Of a stretch of 64,000 nucleotides of DNA, positions 28,867 to 38,003 are shown in pieces. Origin of the DNA: Erythrobacter sp. GTDB lineage: Bacteria > Pseudomonadota > Alphaproteobacteria > Sphingomonadales > Sphingomonadaceae. The DNA lies in contig PNKW01000001.1 in NCBI GenBank assembly GCA_013822695.1, positions 26,555 to 90,554 on the forward strand, given 5' to 3'. A program made the position numbers and the translations under genes. The stretch's first letter is position 1; each line of letters starts with the position of its first letter. The notes under the pieces were generated by a model. It did no database searches. It saw only the letters and a list, made by a program, of their open reading frames with translations, and was not told where the DNA came from.

Positions 28867-29454
28867 GTGAGCCGCATCGCCAAACTGCCGGCCGAGCAAT
28901 GGGACGCGCGCCTTGTCGCCGCGATCCAGCCGGACAATCTCACCGATCTGGAACAGGGCCTCACCCGGTATTTCGCGCATTGCCCAGAGCAGGCGCTGGG
29001 GCTGATGGGCTTCGGCGGAGCGCTGAAGCGGAACCGGACACTGCCCGAGCGGTTGGTGGAGCTCGTCCGCCTGCGCGTCGCCTTCTTCAACCAGTGCCGT
29101 TCCTGCATGGCGATCCGCTATTCGGATGCGGTTGCGGACGGCGTGACCGAGGGGCTCGTCTGCTCGCTCGAACGCCCGCAGGAGGCCGAGAACCTCAGCG
29201 CCGCAGAGAAGGCTGCGATACGGTACGGCGAGCTGATGGCGACCGATCACCTTGCGATCGACGATGCGGTCTATGCGGAGTTGCGCAAGCATTTCACCGA
29301 GGCGCAGATCGTCGAACTCGGCATGACGGTCGCCTTCTTCGTCGGCTTCGGCAGGCTCGCAGCCACATGGCACATGGTCGAGGAACTGCCCGAGGCCTTC
29401 AAGACGGCCGAGACCATCGCTCCATGGGGCGCCGACAAGATCGAGGTGCGCTGA
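28867..29454 (+). CDS. Carboxymuconolactone decarboxylase-family (AhpD-like) protein
   Basis: LPERLVELVRLRVAFFNQCRSCMAIRYSDA (CxxC); GTG start after gggagagagacct. Confidence 0.8.
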   Translation: MSRIAKLPAEQWDARLVAAIQPDNLTDLEQGLTRYFAHCPEQALGLMGFGGALKRNRTLPERLVELVRLRVAFFNQCRSCMAIRYSDAVADGVTEGLVCSLERPQEAENLSAAEKAAIRYGELMATDHLAIDDAVYAELRKHFTEAQIVELGMTVAFFVGFGRLAATWHMVEELPEAFKTAETIAPWGADKIEVR

Positions 29455-30719
29455 TGAACAGCCAGCCGCAGATCAATCTGTTCGACCCCGCACTGCAACA
29501 GTGTCCTTACGAGGCCTACAAGCAGCTGCGCGACGAGGCCCCGGTCTATAACATCCCCGGCACGCAGATCTATGTGGTGAGCCGCTATGACCACGTCCGC
29601 GAGGTGCTGATGGACCCGGCGCGCTTCCCATCCACCGCCTTGAGCGAGCTGATGCGCGCTTCGCCGGTGGACATGGAGCGCGGGCGCAAGGTCGCCGAGC
29701 GGTTCCGCGAGAAAGGCTGGCTCCCCGCCCCCACACTCGCGGGCCGCGACGACCCGAACCACAAGCAGATGCGCGCGATGTTCAACGAGGCGTTCAAGCC
29801 CAGCCGCATCAAGGAAATCGACCCGCGCGTCGAAACCCTCGCCTACGAGCTGATCGACGAATTCCTCGCTGCCGGGAAATGCGACTGGGTGCGCCAGTTC
29901 TGCGTCCCCCTGCCGCTGTTCATCATCGGCGAACAGATGGGCGCCGCGCGCGAGGACATGTGGCGGATCAAGGGCTGGACCGACGCCTTCTTCCACCGCA
30001 TCTCGCTCATGCTGCCCGAGGACAAGCACCTCGAAATGGTCGACCGCGAGATCGAGGCACAGCACTATTTCCAGCCGATCTTCGAACGCCTGCGGGAGCA
30101 TCCCGATGGCTCGCTGATCTCCGTCCTCGTCAACACCGTGATCGAAGGCTGGGGACGGCCCCTCAACGACGAGGAGCTTCACGCCGAGATGATGGCCGAT
30201 ACCTTCGTCGGGGGCAGCGAGACCACCACCAACGCGCTCGCGGCGGGGATGAAGCTGCTGATCGAGAACAAGGATGTCTGGCACAAGCTCAAGGCCGATC
30301 CCGACAAGTATATGCGCAATTTCGTCGAGGAGGTGCTGCGGCTGGAAAGCCCGGTGCAATCGCTGATGCGCTTCACCCATGCGGACGTGGAGCTGGACGG
30401 GGTGACCATCCCCGCCGGATCGGTCGTCAACGTTCGCTACGGCGCAGCCAACCGTGACGAGCGCTTCTTCGAGTGCCCCGAGAAGCTTGATCTCGACCGG
30501 CCCAAGGCAGGCGCGCACATGGCCTTCGGCTCAGGCACGCACCACTGCCTCGGCGCACCGCTCGCCCGCCGCGAACTCACCTGGGGCTTTCAGGCCGTGG
30601 TCGACCGGTTCGAAGGCATGGACTTCGCGCCGGGCGAAAACGACTTCAGCTACCACCCGCACTTCCTGCTGCGCTCGCTCAAGCAGCTCAACATCATCTT
30701 TGAAGCGAAGGCGCGCTGA
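29454..30719 (+). CDS. Cytochrome P450
   Basis: ADTFVGGSETTTNAL (I-helix), EEVLRLESP (ExxR), FGSGTHHCLGAPLARREL (heme loop). Confidence 0.95.
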   Translation: MNSQPQINLFDPALQQCPYEAYKQLRDEAPVYNIPGTQIYVVSRYDHVREVLMDPARFPSTALSELMRASPVDMERGRKVAERFREKGWLPAPTLAGRDDPNHKQMRAMFNEAFKPSRIKEIDPRVETLAYELIDEFLAAGKCDWVRQFCVPLPLFIIGEQMGAAREDMWRIKGWTDAFFHRISLMLPEDKHLEMVDREIEAQHYFQPIFERLREHPDGSLISVLVNTVIEGWGRPLNDEELHAEMMADTFVGGSETTTNALAAGMKLLIENKDVWHKLKADPDKYMRNFVEEVLRLESPVQSLMRFTHADVELDGVTIPAGSVVNVRYGAANRDERFFECPEKLDLDRPKAGAHMAFGSGTHHCLGAPLARRELTWGFQAVVDRFEGMDFAPGENDFSYHPHFLLRSLKQLNIIFEAKAR

Positions 30720-30720
30720 G

Positions 30721-32052
30721 ATGGCGACCCTGCTGACACCCGCGCCGAAGCGGATCGACGTCACCCCGCAGCCGATGCCGCGCCTCTCCGACAGGCCCAT
30801 CGATGGCAGCCGCTACTGGTCGCGCGAATTCATGCAAGCCGAGTGGGACGGGATCTGGAGCAGGGCGTGGCTAATCGGCGGCCTCGCCGCGCAGGTCGCC
30901 AAGCCCGGCGATTTCTTCACCTACGACATCGGCCGCGAAAGCATCCTCGTCATCCGCGGCGAGGACGGCGTGGTGCGCGCCTTCTACAATGTCTGCCCGC
31001 ATCGCGGGAAACGGCTGGTGATGGAGGAGGCGGGCCACTCGAAACGCCTCGCTTGCTCCTACCACGGCTGGCGCTTCACGCCCGAGGGCGAATTGAACTT
31101 CGTCCCCTGCCCCGAGGATTTTTCGGGCGGCAACCCGTGCGGCAAGGTGCGGCTGGAAGAGGTCAAGTGCGAGGTCTTCGCCAGCTTCGTCTGGGTCAAT
31201 CTCGATCCGAACGCCACCCCGCTCGCCGACCATCTCGGCCCGGTCGCGCATCAGATTGACGGTTACCGCATGGAGCAGATGCACCGCACCCACTGGGTCA
31301 CGCTGGAGGGCGACTGGAACTGGAAGTGCGTGCAGGACAATTTCAACGAGAGCTACCACCTGCCCTTCGTCCACCCGCAGACCCGCTTCGTGATGGAGCA
31401 GAGCTACAAGGACTGCCAGTTCGATCTCTACGCCCCGCACGGCCATGCGCGGATGTTCATGCCGGGCTCGCGGCCCTCACGCAGCTTGCGGGGCCACACC
31501 GACACCGTGCTCGATATGATGCGGACGGAACTCACCTATTGGGGCCTCGACCCCGAAGATTTCCGCGATGATCCGCTGCGCACCCGCGAGGCGCTGCAAG
31601 CGGCCAAGCGCCAGCGCGGGGCGGATATGGGCTATGATTTCAGCCACTTCCACGATGCGCAGCTGACCGACCATTTCCACTACACGATCTTCCCCAACAT
31701 CAGCTTCAGCCTCAAGCCCGACGGCTGCATCTGGCTGCGCGCCGACCCGCACAGGGCCGATCCCGAGCGGTGCTATTTCGACATGTGGTATTTCACCTGG
31801 TTCCCCGAGGGCGTGGACCGCTACTACGCCTATTCGATGGGGCAGGAGGTCGACCGCACGGTTCCGGTGCCGCACCAGCGCGGGGTGGTGGGAGAACTCT
31901 CCTGCGGCCCCGGCATCGATCAGGACGTGAGCATCTGGAGCGAGCAGCAACTCGGCCTCAGATCGCGCGGCTACAAGGGCGGGCACCTCGCCGGGCAGGA
32001 GGCGCGGGTGCGGTTCTTCCACGATACGATTGATAAGTGGGTGGGGGCCTAG
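30721..32052 (+). CDS. Rieske aromatic ring-hydroxylating oxygenase, alpha subunit
   Basis: NVCPHRGKRLVMEEAGHSKRLACSYHGWRF; DNFNESYHLPFVHP. Confidence 0.95.
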   Translation: MATLLTPAPKRIDVTPQPMPRLSDRPIDGSRYWSREFMQAEWDGIWSRAWLIGGLAAQVAKPGDFFTYDIGRESILVIRGEDGVVRAFYNVCPHRGKRLVMEEAGHSKRLACSYHGWRFTPEGELNFVPCPEDFSGGNPCGKVRLEEVKCEVFASFVWVNLDPNATPLADHLGPVAHQIDGYRMEQMHRTHWVTLEGDWNWKCVQDNFNESYHLPFVHPQTRFVMEQSYKDCQFDLYAPHGHARMFMPGSRPSRSLRGHTDTVLDMMRTELTYWGLDPEDFRDDPLRTREALQAAKRQRGADMGYDFSHFHDAQLTDHFHYTIFPNISFSLKPDGCIWLRADPHRADPERCYFDMWYFTWFPEGVDRYYAYSMGQEVDRTVPVPHQRGVVGELSCGPGIDQDVSIWSEQQLGLRSRGYKGGHLAGQEARVRFFHDTIDKWVGA

Positions 32053-32056
32053 GCCC

Positions 32057-33676
32057 TCAGGCGTTCGCCAGCGCCGCCGTCCGCCCGGCGATATAGCCGA
32101 AGGTCAGCGCCGGGCCGAGCGTCCCGCCGGCCCCCGCATAGATCCCACCCGTCGGGCAGGCGATGGCATTGCCCGCACCCAGCAGCCCCGGGATCGGCGC
32201 GCCGTCATGGCCGAGAATGCGCGCCTGCCCGTCGGTGCGCGGGCCGCCATTGGTGCCGAGCAGGCCCGAGCTGATCTCGACGGCGTAGAAGGGTGCCTCG
32301 CGGATCGCTCCCAAGGTGACGGCCGTTCCCGAGCGCAAGCGATCACCGTAGAAATGATCATACGCGCTGGTGCCGCGCCCGAAATCGGGATCATGGCCCG
32401 CGTCGGCATGGACGTTGAACCGCGCGACGGTCTCGGTGAGCGCCGCAGCATCGATGCCGATCTGCGCCGCCAACCCTTCGACCGTCTCGGCCCGCTTCAC
32501 CCACTCCGGCATCGGCTGCCCCGGCTGGCGCGTGCCCAGCGGATAGCGCTCCGCATATTGCGCGTCGAAGATCAGCCAGGCGGGCAGATTGCGTTAATCG
32601 TAATTGGCCGGATCGAACTGGTGAAACACGCCCCCCAGAGCCGAGTAATTCGCCGCCTCGTTGCAGAACCGCCGCCCTGACCGGTTGACCATGATGCTGT
32701 GCGGCACGGTGCGCTCGATCAGGATGATCTGCGCGCGCTGCTCGCCGCTGGCCCAGGGCGCGTCGGGCGTTACGAGCGTGGGCGCCCACCATGCGCTGGT
32801 CATGTTGCCGAGCTTCGCGCCCGCTGCCATGGCCAGCTTGAGGCCCCCGCCCATACCCGTGGGTGGGCTGGCAGGGGCGGTGACGGGGCCGCGCAGGAAG
32901 GTCTGGCGCAGCTCGGCATCCCATTCGAACCCGCCGGTGGTGATGATGACGCCGCGCCGGGCGGCAAGCGCGAAGGGCACCCCGTCCCGCACACCCTCGA
33001 TCCCGGTGATCCGCTCCCCGTCCTTGACCAGCCGTTTGGTTTCGACGCCGAGGATCGGGGCGATCCCGCGGTCTAGGCAGGCCTTCAGCAGCCGCGCCAC
33101 CATCGCCTGCCCGAAGCCGCATTGCCGCGCGGCCATGCGTGCCCCAAGCACGTCCATCGGCGGCATCGCGGTTGCCCCGCCCAAGGGCGTCTCGCGCAGC
33201 ATCAGCGGCTTGGGCTCCTCGATCGCGTAGATCCGCGCCGCCCATTCGCCCAGCTCGCCCAGGGCGAACAGGTCATGGTCGAGCGCACGGCTGCCCTCAG
33301 GCTTGGCGCCTGGGCGGTCGAGGTAATAGTCGGGATAGCCCGGCAGCACCGACACCGACAGCGCGCCCGCGTCTTCCAGAAAGGCCAGCGCCTCGGGCCC
33401 CTTGTCGACAAAGGCCTCGAGCGTCTCCTCCACCAGATCGCCGTGATCGAGGCTGCGGAAATAGGCGAGCGCGTCCTCGCGGCTGTCGGCCATCCCGGCC
33501 GCACGCATCCGCGGGTTGTCCGCCACCCAGATCACCCCGCCCGAAATCGCCGAGGTGCCGCCGACGCGATCCCAGCGCTCGATGAGCGCGACGCTTGCGC
33601 CTGCCTCGTGCGCGGCAAGCGCGGCGGACATCCCGGCCGCGCCCGTTCCGAGGATGATGACGTCCACTTCGTTCAT
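32057..33676 (-). pseudogene. FAD-binding oxidoreductase, 3-ketosteroid-delta1-dehydrogenase/fumarate-reductase-like, split by one in-frame TAA
   Basis: DVIILGTGAAGMSAALAAHEAGASVALIERWDRVGGTSAISGGVIWV...FDPANYD*RNLPAWLIFDAQYAERYPLG...GLLGTNGGPRTDGQARILGHDGAPIPGLLGAGNAIACPTGGIYAGAGGTLGPALTFGYIAGR; the same frame continues after the stop at 32594-32596. Confidence 0.85.
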
Positions 33677-33713
33677 GTCGCAGGTTAGACGCCTTCCGGG
33701 TCGCGAGGGGCAA

Positions 33714-33728
33714 CCCGTCATTTTGGCA
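33714..33728. promoter_or_regulatory. Candidate island operator cccgtcattttggca (reverse complement TGCCAAAATGACGGG)
   Basis: Divergent region between the KstD-like gene and an SDR; resembles TGCCAAAAGTGAGCA. Confidence 0.3.
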
Positions 33729-33780
33729 AGGTGCGCGCCTGCCCCTGTCCCGCTACCCACGAGGGCAAAGGAGAGAACAC

Positions 33781-34569
33781 ATGAAACTCGCAGGAAAAAT
33801 CGCCGCGATCACCGGGGGCACGGCAGGGATGGGGCGCGGGATCGCCGAGGCGTTTCTGGCCGAGGGCGCGAGCGTCGCCCTGTTCGCGCGCAACGCCGAA
33901 AAGGGCGCGCAGGTGCTGGAGGAGCTAGGGGCCAAAGGCTTTGGACGCGACCGGGCGATCTTCGTGGCGGGCGACGTGATGGAGCAGTCCGACCTCGAAG
34001 GCTTCGTCGATCAGGTGATCGCCCATTTCGGCACGCTCGACATTCTGGTGAACAACGCGGGCGGGGCGGGCGACTTGCAGCCGCTCGTCAACCTCTCCGA
34101 CCACGCCTTTGACGAGGCGATGAAGTGGAACGTCTATTCGACCTTCTGGGCCACCCGCCGCGCGCTGCCGACCATGCTCGAAAAGGGCAAGGGCCGGGTG
34201 ATCAACATCTCGTCGATGGAGGGCAAGCACGGCAAGCCGGTGCTGACCGCCTATTCCGCCGCCAAGCACGCGGTGAACGGCATGACCAAAAGCGTCGCGC
34301 GCGAAGTCGGCGCGGCGGGGGTGACGGTCAACGCGATCTGCCCCGGTATCGTCATCACCGACATCATCAAGAACAACGGCCCCGCGACTGCCAAGGCGAT
34401 GGGGCTGGAGTTCGAGGAGATGATCGACCTCTTCGCCTCCGAAGCCGCGATCAAGCGCCCGAACACGGTCGAGGAGGTCGCCGCCGTCGCGGTGCTGCTG
34501 GCGAGCGAGGCAGGCGGCGGGATCACCGGCCAGCAGATCAGCGTCGACGGGGGGACGGCGCAGTATTGA
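33781..34569 (+). CDS. SDR family oxidoreductase
   Basis: KIAAITGGTAGMGRGIAEAF, LDILVNNAGGAG, YSAAKHAVNGMTK. Confidence 0.92.
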   Translation: MKLAGKIAAITGGTAGMGRGIAEAFLAEGASVALFARNAEKGAQVLEELGAKGFGRDRAIFVAGDVMEQSDLEGFVDQVIAHFGTLDILVNNAGGAGDLQPLVNLSDHAFDEAMKWNVYSTFWATRRALPTMLEKGKGRVINISSMEGKHGKPVLTAYSAAKHAVNGMTKSVAREVGAAGVTVNAICPGIVITDIIKNNGPATAKAMGLEFEEMIDLFASEAAIKRPNTVEEVAAVAVLLASEAGGGITGQQISVDGGTAQY

Positions 34570-34615
34570 GCGGCGCGTTGCGCAATCGTTGCGCGGTGGT
34601 TGCTGGTTCGTCATC

Positions 34616-34656
34616 GCCCCGTCTGATGTTCCACGTGAAACACCGACGGGGCGTTT
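34616..34656. terminator. Hairpin between convergent SDR genes
   Basis: GCCCCGTC (34616-34623)/GACGGGGC (34645-34652), followed by GTTTCG. Confidence 0.5.
34627..34642. promoter_or_regulatory. parS-like site TGTTCCACGTGAAACA
   Basis: One mismatch from the consensus ParB site TGTTTCACGTGAAACA; lies in the hairpin loop. Confidence 0.65.
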
Positions 34657-34659
34657 CGC

Positions 34660-35469
34660 TTACCCTTGCAGCTTCGCCATCGCCGCCCCGATCGCGGCCG
34701 CGACGTCGCCGGCTTGCGGATTGCCGCGCATGATCAGCCCGCCATTGGGCTGGATGTTGGCCCCCGTGACATAGGCCTGATCGGTGCTCAGCCACAGGCA
34801 GGCATGGGCGACATCGTCCACGGTGTTCAAACGCCCCATCGGATAGCGCGGCAGGAAGGCGTCGGTGAGGCCCGGCACCTGGAAGCTTGCGTGGGTCATC
34901 GGGCTGTCGGTGAAGGCGGGGGAGACCGTGTTGGCCTTGATCCCCAAGTGCCCGTAATCATTGGCGACGCACTCGATCAGCGCCTCCGATCCGCGCTTGG
35001 TGCCGATATAGGCCGCGTGATTGGTGATGATCGCCTTGGTCGTGGCCGAGGACAGCGAGATCAGCGAGCCGCCGGTGGGGGCCTGCGCGCTCATCACCCG
35101 CACGAAGGCCTGCAGGAAGTGGTGCACGCCCTTGAACTGCAGGTCGACGATCTGGTCGAGCTGCTCGTCGGTGATCTCTTCAAGGCTGGCCAGCAGACCC
35201 CAGCCGGTGGTGTTGATCGCGATGTCGACCCGCCCGAAGGTGGCAGCGGCCTTGTCGGCCATCGCGTTCACTTCGGGCTTCTTGGCAATGTCGCACAGGG
35301 CATGGGCCCCGCCGATCTCGTCTGCCAGCGCGGCGAGCGGGGCTTCCTTGCGGCCTGCCACCATCACCTTGGCGCCCTCATGCGCGAACAGGCGGGCGAT
35401 GGTCTGGCCCATGTTGCCCTCCGACGCCGCGCCCAGAATGACGGCGCTCTTGCCCTCGAGTTGTCCCAT
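34660..35469 (-). CDS. SDR family oxidoreductase (enoyl-ACP reductase-like glycine pattern)
   Basis: KSAVILGAASEGNMGQTIARLFAHEGAKVMVAGR; AAYIGTKRGSEALIE. Confidence 0.9.
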   Translation of the reverse strand: MGQLEGKSAVILGAASEGNMGQTIARLFAHEGAKVMVAGRKEAPLAALADEIGGAHALCDIAKKPEVNAMADKAAATFGRVDIAINTTGWGLLASLEEITDEQLDQIVDLQFKGVHHFLQAFVRVMSAQAPTGGSLISLSSATTKAIITNHAAYIGTKRGSEALIECVANDYGHLGIKANTVSPAFTDSPMTHASFQVPGLTDAFLPRYPMGRLNTVDDVAHACLWLSTDQAYVTGANIQPNGGLIMRGNPQAGDVAAAIGAAMAKLQG

Positions 35470-35524
35470 CAGATGTCTCCTCTCTCGGGCGCGGGAGTAA
35501 CACGCCCCGCCCCGTCCCCACCCT

Positions 35525-35549
35525 TCCCAAAAGTGGGCATTGTCGCCGC
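35525..35549 (+). promoter_or_regulatory. 25-bp upstream element TCCCAAAAGTGGGCATTGTCGCCGC, copy 2
   Basis: 22/25 identical to 15010-15034; contains the palindrome CCCA-AAAG-TGGG. Confidence 0.5.
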
Positions 35550-35595
35550 GCCCCCTCGGGGCCGATAGCCGCCTGCAACACTGGGAGAGAGAACC

Positions 35596-36006
35596 ATGTT
35601 TACCGGATCCCTCGAAGATCGCGTGGCGATCCAGGAATTGAACGGCACCTATGCGGACGGCGTGGTGCGGATCGACAGCGACACCTGGGCGAGCGTCTGG
35701 GCCGAGGATGCCGACTGGGACCTGATGGGCCACCAGACCCACGGCAAGGAGGCGATCGTCACCTTCTGGAACGGCGCGATGAGCGGGCTGGAGGCGGTGA
35801 GCTTCCATTGCGTGCCGTGCATGATCGCAGTCACCGGCAACACCGCCAAGGCACGGGTGCAGACGCAGGAGATCCTCAAGCCCAAGGACGGCAAGGCGCG
35901 CCATGTCGGGGGGCTCTATGAAGACGAGTTGGCGAAGATTGACGGGCAGTGGCTGTTCACTTCGCGCACATTCAAGATTATCGCCGAATTCGGTGTGGAA
36001 GGCTGA
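35596..36006 (+). CDS. SnoaL-like protein
   Basis: LEDRVAIQELNGTYADGVVRIDSDTWASVWAEDADWDLMG. Confidence 0.85.
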   Translation: MFTGSLEDRVAIQELNGTYADGVVRIDSDTWASVWAEDADWDLMGHQTHGKEAIVTFWNGAMSGLEAVSFHCVPCMIAVTGNTAKARVQTQEILKPKDGKARHVGGLYEDELAKIDGQWLFTSRTFKIIAEFGVEG

Positions 36007-36011
36007 AAACC

Positions 36012-36353
36012 ATGGCAAAAATTCTGATCTCGGCGCAAATCGACCTCGACCCTGCCCAGCGCGAGGAGGCCCTGCGCACCGCCCGCCCGCATATCGAGGC
36101 GGCGCTCGCGGAACAGGGCTGCATCCACTACGACTGGAGCGCCTGTTCGATGAACCCCGCCCGCGTCAACGTGTTCGAGGAATGGGAGAGCGAGGAGGCG
36201 CTGGCCGCCCATTTCCGCGATCCGGCCTATACCGGGATGCGCGATCATATCGGCCAGTTCGGCATCACCGGGGCGGTCAGCGCCAAGTACCGGGTTGACG
36301 CCGAGGGGCCGGTCTACAATGCCGAGGGCAATGCGACCGAGGCGTTTGACTGA
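36012..36353 (+). CDS. Antibiotic biosynthesis monooxygenase (ABM)-family protein
   Basis: ALAEQGCIHYDWSACSMNPARVNVFEEWESEEALAAHFRDPA. Confidence 0.85.
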   Translation: MAKILISAQIDLDPAQREEALRTARPHIEAALAEQGCIHYDWSACSMNPARVNVFEEWESEEALAAHFRDPAYTGMRDHIGQFGITGAVSAKYRVDAEGPVYNAEGNATEAFD

Positions 36354-36876
36354 GCACATCCCGTTGCTGCTGGGCGCGATCCTCGCAGGCGGACAGGCGC
36401 GCCGCTTCGGCAGCGACAAGGCGCAGGCGCTCTATGAGGGCACGCGGCTGATCGACCGGGTCGCGGCGGCGCTCGGCGCGCAATGCGCTAATGTGGTGGT
36501 GTGCGGGCGCGAGGAGCCGGGCTTCGTGTGCCTCCCCGATTGGCCGGAAGCAGGCCTCGGCCCGCTCGGCGGGCTGGCGGCAGCGCTGCGCCATGCGGGG
36601 GAGCGGGGGTTCTCCGGCGTGCTGTCGGCAGGGGTGGACGTGCCCGACCTGCCCTTCGATCTTGCCGTGACGTTGGCGGGCGAGGGTGCCGCGATCGTCG
36701 AGAGCCAGCCGGTTGTGGGGCGCTGGCCGGTGAGCGTCGGCCCGATGCTCGAGGAGTTTCTGGCGGCGGGCGGACGATCACTTTACCGCTTCGCCGACCA
36801 TGCCGGCGCGCGGCGAGTGGACCTCGCCGCGCCGCTGATGAACGTCAACCGGCCCGAAGACTTGCCCCCGGCTTGA
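36331..36876 (+). CDS. mobA: Molybdenum cofactor guanylyltransferase (MobA-like)
   Basis: LLGAILAGGQARRFGSDKAQALYEGTRLIDRV; GLGPLGGLAAAL; start 36331 or another nearby in-frame start. Confidence 0.85.
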   Translation: MRPRRLTEHIPLLLGAILAGGQARRFGSDKAQALYEGTRLIDRVAAALGAQCANVVVCGREEPGFVCLPDWPEAGLGPLGGLAAALRHAGERGFSGVLSAGVDVPDLPFDLAVTLAGEGAAIVESQPVVGRWPVSVGPMLEEFLAAGGRSLYRFADHAGARRVDLAAPLMNVNRPEDLPPA

Positions 36877-36880
36877 GGCG

Positions 36881-37885
36881 TTACAGCTTCAGCAGCTGCT
36901 TGCCCCTGTTCTGCCCAGAGAACAGCCGCTGCAAGGTGGTCGGCGCATTCTCGAAGCCGTGCTGGATGTCCTCCTGATACTTCAGCGAGCCGTCCTTGAC
37001 GAAGCCCTCGAGCCGCTTGCGGATACCGGGGAACTCGCTCGCCCAGTCGAGCACGATGAAGCCCGCCATCGTGCCCCGCCGGAAGACGAGGTTGAAGTAG
37101 TTCTCGGGGCCTGCCGGGAGCGATCCGGTCTCGTAGCGGCTGATCCCGCCGCAGATCACCACCCGCGCGCCGGTGGCGATGCAGGCGAGCATGTCGTTCA
37201 AAATCTTGCCGCCGACATTGTCGTAGATCACGTCCACCCCGCGGGGGCACAGCTCGCGGATCTGCTCCTTCACGCGGCCCGCCTTGTAGTCGATGGCGGC
37301 GTCATAGCCCGCCTCGCGCACCAGCCAGTCGCACTTGTCCTGGCCCCCCGCGATGCCGACCACGCGGCACCCGGCGATTTTGGCGAGCTGGCCGACGATG
37401 CTCCCCGTCGCGCCCGCCGCGCCGGAGACCAGCACGGTATCGCCCGCCACCGGCTTGCCGACTTTGAACAGCCCGCAATAGGCGGTCAGCCCGGTCGTTC
37501 CGAGCACCGACAGCACGGCAGTGGGCGAGAGATCGGTTTCGACTTTCGTCAGCTCCTTGCCGTCGGTGACGAGGTATTCCGTCCACCCCGTCGTGCCGAA
37601 CACCATCTCGCCCACCGCGAAGCGTCCGCCGTTCGAGGCGACTACCTCGGCAATCCCGCTGCCGCGCATCACATCGCCGATCGCCATCGGCGCGACATAG
37701 TCGGCGATGTTCTCCATCCAGCCCTTCTGCGCTGGATCGAAGCCGAGATAATGCAGCTTGAGCAGCATCTCGCCCGGAGCCGGGTCGCCCAATTCGGTCG
37801 TGACCAGCTTGAAATCATTCTCGATCTCGATCCCGCGGCCGCGCGGGTGCCCGTTGAGGAGCCATTGGCGGGTGGTGGTGGGCAT
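36881..37885 (-). CDS. Zinc-independent MDR NADP-dependent oxidoreductase
   Basis: GDTVLVSGAAGATGSIVGQLAKIAGCRVVGIAGG; GVDVIYDNVGGKILNDML. Confidence 0.9.
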   Translation of the reverse strand: MPTTTRQWLLNGHPRGRGIEIENDFKLVTTELGDPAPGEMLLKLHYLGFDPAQKGWMENIADYVAPMAIGDVMRGSGIAEVVASNGGRFAVGEMVFGTTGWTEYLVTDGKELTKVETDLSPTAVLSVLGTTGLTAYCGLFKVGKPVAGDTVLVSGAAGATGSIVGQLAKIAGCRVVGIAGGQDKCDWLVREAGYDAAIDYKAGRVKEQIRELCPRGVDVIYDNVGGKILNDMLACIATGARVVICGGISRYETGSLPAGPENYFNLVFRRGTMAGFIVLDWASEFPGIRKRLEGFVKDGSLKYQEDIQHGFENAPTTLQRLFSGQNRGKQLLKL

Positions 37886-37940
37886 CGGTCTCTCCTTTGT
37901 TGGCTTGCCCTATTGCGGGCGCGCCGCCCCGCTCTCCACG

Positions 37941-37953
37941 GACAAAAGTGTCA
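37941..37953. promoter_or_regulatory. Candidate palindromic operator GACAAAAGTGTCA
   Basis: GACA-AAAG-TGTC in the MDR/molybdoenzyme divergent region. Confidence 0.35.
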
Positions 37954-38003
37954 GTCGAGCACTTCGGGCCCTGTGGTAGTCTCCTATCCAAAGGGAGAGC
38001 ATC

